Below are positions 5,753-10,199 of a DNA stretch of 10,199 nucleotides, in pieces. Position 1 is the first letter of the stretch. Each line of letters begins with the position of its first letter. The DNA is from JACKOD01 sp041591635 (GTDB lineage Bacteria > Pseudomonadota > Gammaproteobacteria > Pseudomonadales > Oleiphilaceae). The notes under the pieces were generated by a model, which saw only the letters and a list, made by a program, of their open reading frames with translations, was not told where the DNA came from and did not search any database. The stretch covers positions 1 to 10,199 of the forward strand of contig JBFHRO010000117.1 in assembly GCA_041591635.1 (NCBI GenBank). The letters run 5' to 3'. The position numbers were made by a program, and so were the translations under genes.

Positions 5753-7465
5753 TCAATCGTTGTGCTGAATCAGGATGATGCCGAGTAACGCCAGCGACAC
5801 ACATTGCCAGAACAGCACCGGATCGCGTTCCATCAGGGGGCGTTTGGTCAGGCGCAGGTACTGGGGGCTGGGATTTTTCAGCTCGTACACAAACTCGGCC
5901 ACTTCGGTGTAGCGTTTTGCGGGATCGGGGTGGGTGGCCTTATGAATCGCATGGTCCACCCAGCCCGGAATTCCCGTGCGAATTTCCTGTAATGACTGAT
6001 AGATGAGGCGACTCTGCGCTCGCCGGGTGCGGGTTTTGGCGATGGCGTTGCCGTAAGGCAGCTTGCCCGACAGCATCTGGTAAGTGATGACCCCCAGGGA
6101 AAAAATATCGGCCTGCGCGGTCGCAGATTCACCCAGAAAAAGCTCGGGCGCCGTGAATTGTGCCGTACCGGCAATGCCTTCACTCGGCTGATGTGCTTCG
6201 ACCAGGCCGGCGACCTGGGTGGCGCCAAAGTCGATGATTTTTGCCGTGCCTCGCGTGTCGAGCAGGATGTTGTCGGGCCGCAGATCCCGATGCACCATCT
6301 CTTGCCGGTGAAAGGCCTGCAGCCCCCTGGCAATCTGGGTCACCAGGGTGCGGACGGTTTCCAGATCGGGTGTCGGATTGTCCAGTATCCACTGGCGCAG
6401 GGTTTGCCCTTCAATGTATTCGCTGACACTGTATAAATAGTGCCGGGGCGTGTTTGACGCTATCCCTTTGAGCACGTGCGGGTTATTGATCCGTTTTGCG
6501 ATCCAGTCTTCCATCAGAAAACTTTCGAGATAGCGCTGATCGTGCCGCGTTTCCTGTGCCGGTGTCTTGATGACCACGACTTGCCGGGTTTCAAGGGTTT
6601 CGGCCAGAAACACGTGACTGCGGCTGCTGATATAGAGTTCCCGCAGAATGCGGTAGCCATCGAAGTCGCTGCCGGGCTCGAGTTTCGGCGGTGGCGGCAG
6701 CTGCTGCACTTGCTGCTGCACTTCATCCGCCTGGCAGGGCGGGAGTGCGTCGATGCGTGCAATCTGCAGCGTGAGATTATCATCGCTGCCGCGGTCGTAG
6801 GCTTCCTGCACCAGACGCTGGGCAGCCACATCAAGATCTTCATCGGGGTGCAGGGCGCGGATAATGGCCTTGGGTTCGAGGTACTCGTACACGCCGTCGG
6901 TGGCCAGGATAAATACATCGCCAGGGTTCAGGGGCCAGCGGCTGTATTCCAGTTCGAGGGTGTCGTGAATCCCCAGGGCGCGAGTCAGGTAGCTGGTGTG
7001 GGCATCGACAACACGGCGGTGATCGGTGGTCAGGCGCTCCAGGGCGCCGTCGCTGAGGCGAAGGATGCGGGCATCACCACAGTGAAAAATATGTGCCGTG
7101 GTCGATTTGAAAATAACGGCACTGAAGGTGCAGACATAACCTTTGTCTTTGTGGAATCGGTAGGGGCTGTTGCGGGTTTGGGAATACAGCCAGGAATTGG
7201 TGGCCTTGAGCACCCGATAGGCGGCGGTTTTGACCGACCAGGAGGGTGAAGTGCTGTAGTAGTCGTGCAGAAAGCCCTTGATAGCGGTTTCGCTGGCAAG
7301 CTGACTCACATCGCTGCTACTTATGCCATCGGCAATCGCTACGACAATGCCTTTGGTACTTCTCTGAGGTTCGTCCGGCATGCAGGCACCGTGGAAATCC
7401 TGATTGACGGCTTTTCTGCCCGCGCTGCTGAACTGACCAAGCGTGATCTGCAATGTTTTTTTCAT
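5753..7465 (-). CDS. PP2C phosphatase-Ser/Thr kinase fusion with C-terminal membrane anchor
   Basis: A 570-residue bifunctional signalling protein. Residues about 5-240 form a PP2C (PPM) phosphatase: RKAVNQD (D23), IADG (D46, G47; the usual following GG is replaced by serines), CGDARI (D131), ATDGV (D190) and SDDN (D228/D229), all expected metal-site positions. A proline- and glutamine-rich linker follows near 245-265. Residues about 268-535 form a Hanks-type kinase: VVIK lysine K300, HRDLRPDN with catalytic D394, DFG at 412-414 and TAPE near 438-441. The glycine-rich loop is degenerate (ISSRSHVFLA, no glycine). One hydrophobic helix at 550-566 ends the chain, which suggests a tail anchor with both enzymes in the cytoplasm. 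The ATG at 7465 was chosen over a TTG at 7471 because GGGGA lies eight bases upstream. In Pseudomonas a similar protein lies between the nitrate transporter nasA and nirB, so a role in nitrate/nitrite assimilation is inferred. Confidence 0.93.
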   Translation of the reverse strand: MKKTLQITLGQFSSAGRKAVNQDFHGACMPDEPQRSTKGIVVAIADGISSSDVSQLASETAIKGFLHDYYSTSPSWSVKTAAYRVLKATNSWLYSQTRNSPYRFHKDKGYVCTFSAVIFKSTTAHIFHCGDARILRLSDGALERLTTDHRRVVDAHTSYLTRALGIHDTLELEYSRWPLNPGDVFILATDGVYEYLEPKAIIRALHPDEDLDVAAQRLVQEAYDRGSDDNLTLQIARIDALPPCQADEVQQQVQQLPPPPKLEPGSDFDGYRILRELYISSRSHVFLAETLETRQVVVIKTPAQETRHDQRYLESFLMEDWIAKRINNPHVLKGIASNTPRHYLYSVSEYIEGQTLRQWILDNPTPDLETVRTLVTQIARGLQAFHRQEMVHRDLRPDNILLDTRGTAKIIDFGATQVAGLVEAHQPSEGIAGTAQFTAPELFLGESATAQADIFSLGVITYQMLSGKLPYGNAIAKTRTRRAQSRLIYQSLQEIRTGIPGWVDHAIHKATHPDPAKRYTEVAEFVYELKNPSPQYLRLTKRPLMERDPVLFWQCVSLALLGIILIQHND

Positions 7466-7473
7466 CGGCAAAA

Positions 7474-7495
7474 TCCCCGCCGCTTCGTGCGGGGA
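7474..7495 (-). terminator. Intergenic hairpin between FNT and PP2C-kinase genes (attenuator or RBS-masking element)
   Basis: A perfect seven-base inverted repeat TCCCCGC / GCGGGGA with an eight-base loop lies in the 61-base gap. Read on the minus strand it is followed directly by TTTT and then, after four bases, by the kinase ATG. It therefore looks like a weak intrinsic terminator, while its 3' arm contains GGGGA, the only plausible ribosome binding site of the kinase gene. It could lower kinase expression relative to the channel; this is inference. Confidence 0.55.
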
Positions 7496-7526
7496 CCTCC
7501 AGCTGTGACGGGGATATTGCTGTGCT

Positions 7527-8369
7527 TCAGGCCAGATGGTTTTCGCTCGCCATGGCCTTGGGCTTCTTGCGTTCAGGGTTGGTCCGAACGTGGGTCCAGT
7601 ACAGGGGCAGGCCTACCAGCAAGAAGCCACCCACCAGGTTGCCCAGGACGGTCGGGATTTCGTTCCAGACTAAGTAATCAATCACGGTGAAGTTGCCACC
7701 CATGATCATGGAGAAGGGGAACAGGAACATGTTCACAATCGAGTGCTCAAAGCCCATGAAGAAGAAGAGCATCACCGGCATCCAAATGGCCATCATTTTG
7801 CTGGTGGCCGAGGTAGAGATCATGGCACCCACAACCCCCATGGACACCATCCAGTTACAGAGCATGCCGCGAATGAAGATGGTAAACCAGCCATCCAGCC
7901 CGTGTGCCTGATAGCCCAGGGTACGGGATTCACCAATGCCGCTGACTTTCGCCGCCAATGTACCGCCATCGGTGTTATAGCCATAGGTCAGCATAAAGGA
8001 GACAAAGAAGGCGACGGTGAGGGCGCCGGCAAAGTTACCCACGAATACCAGGCCCCAGTTGCGCAGCATTTGATTAATGGTACAGCCTGGGCGTTTGTCG
8101 ATCACGGCAAGGGGGACGAGGGTAAAGACACCGGTCAGGAGGTCAAACTTCATCAGATACAGCATGATGAAGCCCAGGGGGAACAGCAAGGCCCCGACCA
8201 GGGGGCTGCCGGTGGTGACCATTACTGTGATAGCAGAAAATGCGGCGAGGCCCAGAATGGCGCCGGCCATGAACGCCCGAACCAGGGTATCTTTGGTGGG
8301 CATGAATATTTTTTGCTCACCGGAGTCAACCATTTTGGTAGCAAATTCACCGGGTTCTATATAAGCCAT
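7527..8369 (-). CDS. Formate/nitrite transporter (FNT) family channel, probably nitrite uptake
   Basis: Integral membrane channel of 280 residues with about six membrane helices; family members form pentamers (FocA, NirC) that pass small monovalent anions. Family motifs are FDLLTG with T79 (the Thr of the omega-loop gate), GNFAGAL at 111-117, MLCNWMVSMGV near 169-179 and GFEHSIVNMF with the central H209. The C-terminus is basic and cytosolic. Substrate is not decided by these motifs, which are common to formate and nitrite channels. The sigma-54 promoter and NtrC-like site upstream, and the downstream PP2C-kinase that accompanies nitrate assimilation genes in Pseudomonas, favour nitrite. The ATG at 8369 follows GAGAG at nine bases. 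No nitrite reductase or nitrate transporter is visible in the window. Confidence 0.92.
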   Translation of the reverse strand: MAYIEPGEFATKMVDSGEQKIFMPTKDTLVRAFMAGAILGLAAFSAITVMVTTGSPLVGALLFPLGFIMLYLMKFDLLTGVFTLVPLAVIDKRPGCTINQMLRNWGLVFVGNFAGALTVAFFVSFMLTYGYNTDGGTLAAKVSGIGESRTLGYQAHGLDGWFTIFIRGMLCNWMVSMGVVGAMISTSATSKMMAIWMPVMLFFFMGFEHSIVNMFLFPFSMIMGGNFTVIDYLVWNEIPTVLGNLVGGFLLVGLPLYWTHVRTNPERKKPKAMASENHLA

Positions 8370-8417
8370 AAATACAGTCTCTCTTCAGTTTAGAAGGCTT
8401 GGCTCTGTTTCAGAGAG

Positions 8418-8433
8418 AGCATGCATCATGCCA
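8418..8433 (-). promoter_or_regulatory. Sigma-54 (-24/-12) promoter of the FNT gene
   Basis: On the minus strand TGGCATGATGCATGCT matches the sigma-54 consensus TGGCACGRNNNTTGCW at all but two of the defined positions. The invariant GG (8432-8431) and GC (8420-8419) have the required ten-base separation. Transcription would begin near 8407, giving a leader of about 38 bases that includes the ribosome binding site. Promoters of this class need an enhancer-binding activator such as NtrC. Confidence 0.7.
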
Positions 8434-8436
8434 CTA

Positions 8437-8454
8437 TTTATAAATGCTTATAAA
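8437..8454. repeat. AT-rich perfect inverted repeat just upstream of the sigma-54 promoter
   Basis: TTTATAA-ATGC-TTATAAA forms two seven-base arms around a four-base spacer, ending three bases before the -24 element. It could be a protein-binding site, for example for a repressor or a DNA-bending protein; it does not match the IHF consensus. No regulator can be named from sequence. Confidence 0.4.
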
Positions 8455-8541
8455 ACATAGAGATGCTACCTATTTATGGGTGGCGTTGTTTTTGTTACCA
8501 CAATGTTTAACTAATGGCAATGCACTAAAACATAAAACGCA

Positions 8542-8556
8542 GCACTCAGTTGGTGC
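8542..8556. promoter_or_regulatory. NtrC-box-like enhancer site
   Basis: GCACTCAGTTGGTGC has the dyad GCAC-N7-GTGC, the spacing of enteric NtrC sites, and outside its centre agrees with GCACT....TGGTGC as in one of the glnA enhancer sites. It lies about 140 bases upstream of the predicted sigma-54 start, within the usual enhancer range, and overlaps the stop codon of the globin gene. A second GCACT occurs exactly 20 bases away (8522-8526), but its other half-site is poor. Confidence 0.6.
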
Positions 8557-8983
8557 GGGGTGCATCGCCGCCGGAGGCAGCCAGTTGCTGGTCGATCATT
8601 CGACACATCCGCCCGGTTTGGCGTGCCCAGGCCTGTGTCATTTCGGGCGTCATGGCCTCGCCCAGGGTGTCAGCCAGGGTCACCTGCAGTGCTTCGAGAA
8701 ACAGCGCGTACATCGCGGGGTTTACGCCATAACCCTGGTGCGTATGAAGATCGGCCTGAAGGTTCCTGGCACCGGTATCGGGGCGGGCGAGGTTATCTAT
8801 TATGGCCAGTATGACGGCGTTGAACATTTTGGCGCGCGAGGCGGGGTCGTCCTTGCCCCACAGGTGCGGCCCCTCCGGGCACTGTTCGAAAAAACGGGCG
8901 TAGGTCGCCGCTTGCCACTGCTCACTCTGTTCGTGCGAAAGCAATTGCAGGCTGGTCATCAGCAGGTGGATATCGTCACTCAT
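8546..8983 (-). CDS. Globin-family haem protein, single domain
   Basis: A 145-residue protein that I read as a globin of the flavohaemoglobin/Vitreoscilla-type class without a reductase domain. Support comes from the length and from the C-terminal half: HTHQGYGVNPAMYALF aligns with the F-helix region around the proximal histidine of bacterial globins, with H82 as the probable F8 ligand, followed by the typical EALQVTLADTLGEAMTPEM and AW (G-H corner and H helix). The N-terminal half (YARFFEQCPEG...LW) fits helices B-C. No signal peptide or membrane segment. The ATG at 8983 follows AAAGGTG. Oxygen or nitric-oxide chemistry is a reasonable guess next to a nitrite channel, but sequence alone does not show it. 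It precedes the FNT gene on the same strand by 176 bases, which contain a separate promoter. Confidence 0.75.
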   Translation of the reverse strand: MSDDIHLLMTSLQLLSHEQSEQWQAATYARFFEQCPEGPHLWGKDDPASRAKMFNAVILAIIDNLARPDTGARNLQADLHTHQGYGVNPAMYALFLEALQVTLADTLGEAMTPEMTQAWARQTGRMCRMIDQQLAASGGDAPRTN

Positions 8984-9276
8984 GGATTGGCACCTTTGGC
9001 AGAAACAAATGATGAAAAGTGGCGGCCTTTACCGCTGTGCGCCGCGCATTAAACACCCATTGGCCCGTTAAATACAGCCTTGGGGGTTGATGGCTGCACG
9101 GGGCTGGATAGCGTCGGTTGGGGCAAGCCCTGATTGACAAGTGCGAAGTAGTTGACCATTGTAGTTGGATATTGCGCCATGGCGGCGGTAATAGGCCCGG
9201 TGAATCGGGATCAAACAGGTTAAACCAAGGCTTGGTGCTCAGTGCGCTGGCGAGTATGGGAGTAAGGATCAGAATG
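8984..9276. other. Divergent intergenic region between globin and CopD-family genes
   Basis: About 290 bases with no gene. Toward the globin a TTTAAT -10-like hexamer lies at 9053-9048 (minus strand) with no clear -35. Toward the CopD gene a perfect TTGACA is at 9134-9139 but the hexamer 17 bases on (CATTGT) is poor. A 13-base near-palindrome ACCAAG-G-CTTGGT at 9224-9236 could be an operator. An open frame runs through 9118-9276 into the CopD gene but has no start signal and no membrane-protein or other recognisable character. Confidence 0.4.
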
Positions 9277-9732
9277 ATGGCAATTGCGTTAACACTTCAT
9301 GTGCTGGCAGCAGTGATCTGGGTTGGCGGAATGTTTTTCGCCTATGTTTGTCTGCGCCCGGTGGCGGCCAGTTTGCTGGAACCACCGCAGCGTTTGCCGT
9401 TGTGGGTGCATACCTTCAACCGGTTTTTTCCCTGGGTGTGGGCGGCGGTGATCACGCTCCTGCTCACCGGTCATGCCATGATTGGGTTATACGGTGGTTT
9501 TGCTGCCGTTGGCAAACATGTGCATCTGATGCTGGGCCTGGGTTATCTGATGTTCCTGATTTACGGGCATCTTTATTTTGCCCCGTTCAAACGCCTGAAA
9601 CAGGCGGTTGCGGCACAAGACTGGCCCGTGGCGGCGGGGCACCTCAACCGGATACGGCAGATGGTCGGCATTAACCTGGTACTGGGATTGACTACCGTGA
9701 CGCTGGCCAGCGGCGGGCGCTATCTGTTGTGA
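9277..9732 (+). CDS. CopD-family four-helix membrane protein
   Basis: A 151-residue integral membrane protein with four hydrophobic segments. The first (residues 2-25) carries LHVLAAVIWVGGMFF, the hallmark N-terminal helix of the CopD/PcoD copper-resistance and related domain families. The second is around FFPWVWAAVITLLLTGHAM, the third around HLMLGLGYLMFLIYGHLYF, and the fourth near the C-terminus (INLVLGLTTVTLASGG). Histidines in helices 1, 2 and 3 could bind haem or copper. It corresponds only to the small stand-alone form, not to full-length CopD. ATGs at 9274 and 9277 both follow AAGGA (9264-9268); 9277 has the better spacing of eight. A lipoprotein gene follows after 42 bases on the same strand. 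Actual function, copper or otherwise, is not shown. Confidence 0.85.
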   Translation: MAIALTLHVLAAVIWVGGMFFAYVCLRPVAASLLEPPQRLPLWVHTFNRFFPWVWAAVITLLLTGHAMIGLYGGFAAVGKHVHLMLGLGYLMFLIYGHLYFAPFKRLKQAVAAQDWPVAAGHLNRIRQMVGINLVLGLTTVTLASGGRYLL

Positions 9733-9738
9733 TTCCCA

Positions 9739-9758
9739 TGCCCCTTGTAACGGGGGCA
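9739..9758 (+). other. Hairpin between the CopD-family and lipoprotein genes
   Basis: TGCCCC / GGGGCA with one inner wobble pair and a six-base loop, starting six bases after the CopD-family stop. There is no T run, so it is more likely a processing or stability element than a terminator. The ribosome binding site of the next gene follows it immediately. Confidence 0.3.
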
Positions 9759-9774
9759 GCAGGAGCGCAGAAGT

Positions 9775-10199
9775 ATGCAAAAAACAGTGCGTAATCTCGG
9801 CTTTGCCATGCTGCTCACGCAACTGGTGGGCTGCAGTGCCTTTGGGTTCTTCTTTGAACGGCTCGACTGGCTCATTGTCTGGCGTGCTGACGACATCTTT
9901 GATCTGAGCGAGGCACAGGAAGACCGGCTGCGCCCCAAAGCCATTGCCTTGCGCGAATGGTTGCGCCGTGACGGGTTTGTGCAAGCCCGTCGTCTGCTTG
10001 CCAGCGTGCGCACCCAGTGGCAGGCGGGAGAGCAACTGCAGGCCTACCTCTCGCTCGAGGCAGGAATCGAAGCCCTGACGCCGGTGTTTCTGGAACAGGC
10101 GGCCCCGCTGGTGGAGGAGATATGCCAAGACTTTACCCCGGCCAACGCCCGCGCCTTCAGAGCCTACACCGAAGACAACTATGAAGACTGGTTTGAATA
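9775..10199 (+). CDS. DUF6279-type lipoprotein, C-terminus cut by window edge
   Basis: The first 141 codons are present and the frame is open to the right edge. The N-terminus is a lipoprotein signal: short basic start, a hydrophobic run, and lipobox LVGC with the lipidated cysteine at C20. The residue after it is serine, so outer-membrane sorting is expected. The mature part begins FERLDWLIVWRADDIFDLSEAQEDRL, which matches my recollection of DUF6279 lipoproteins (LDWL...DD...DL...Q). The remainder is mainly helical and charged. The ATG at 9775 is preceded by AGGAG at nine bases. Probably co-transcribed with the CopD-family gene. No function is known to me for this family. Confidence 0.8.
   Translation, partial: MQKTVRNLGFAMLLTQLVGCSAFGFFFERLDWLIVWRADDIFDLSEAQEDRLRPKAIALREWLRRDGFVQARRLLASVRTQWQAGEQLQAYLSLEAGIEALTPVFLEQAAPLVEEICQDFTPANARAFRAYTEDNYEDWFE

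Noticed and set aside
8444..9052. Plus-strand open frame opposite the globin gene
   Set aside because: It runs through the FNT promoter region, lacks a ribosome binding site, and the opposite strand has a globin-like product.
9200..9214. FNR/Anr box before the CopD-family gene
   Set aside because: The right half ATCAA is present, but the left half does not match TTGAT.
9118..9276. Upstream open frame fused to the CopD-family gene
   Set aside because: No ribosome binding site or family resemblance; the CopD-type first helix begins right after the AAGGA-supported ATG.

Overview
The window looks like chromosomal DNA of a gammaproteobacterium related to the pseudomonads or the marine Cellvibrio/Saccharophagus group. 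The main reason is the ordered minus-strand run mtaD-ubiG-mupP-yciK, which I know from Pseudomonas. Base composition is GC-rich and even. I see no insertion sequences, tRNAs, rRNAs, CRISPR arrays or phage genes.

Left block (1-3342, minus strand): a probable operon of methylthioadenosine deaminase (mtaD), the ubiquinone O-methyltransferase ubiG, the MurNAc-6-phosphate phosphatase mupP and a YciK-type short-chain dehydrogenase cut by the window edge. Gaps are 1 to 19 bases. A perfect TATAAT and a leader that can fold into two hairpins precede mtaD.

Middle block (3326-5715): tapT, a DTW-domain tRNA aminocarboxypropyltransferase, on the minus strand. Divergent from it are a 112-residue protein of unknown function and mtnA on the plus strand. 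TapT releases methylthioadenosine, MtaD deaminates it, and MtnA isomerises the ribose product further down the salvage route. Three genes of one metabolite's life cycle are therefore neighbours, although mtaD and mtnA are not in one operon.

Right block (5753-8983, minus strand): a globin, then a formate/nitrite-channel (FNT) gene, then a fused PP2C phosphatase/Ser-Thr kinase with a C-terminal membrane anchor. The FNT gene has a good sigma-54 (-24/-12) promoter and, about 140 bases upstream of the predicted start of transcription, a site closely resembling the NtrC box. This points to a nitrogen-starvation-controlled nitrite uptake unit with its own phospho-signalling protein. A hairpin with a short T run lies between the FNT and kinase genes and holds the kinase gene's ribosome binding site. 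This is the most interesting part of the window.

Far right (9277-10199, plus strand): a small four-helix CopD-family membrane protein followed by a DUF6279-type lipoprotein cut by the window edge.
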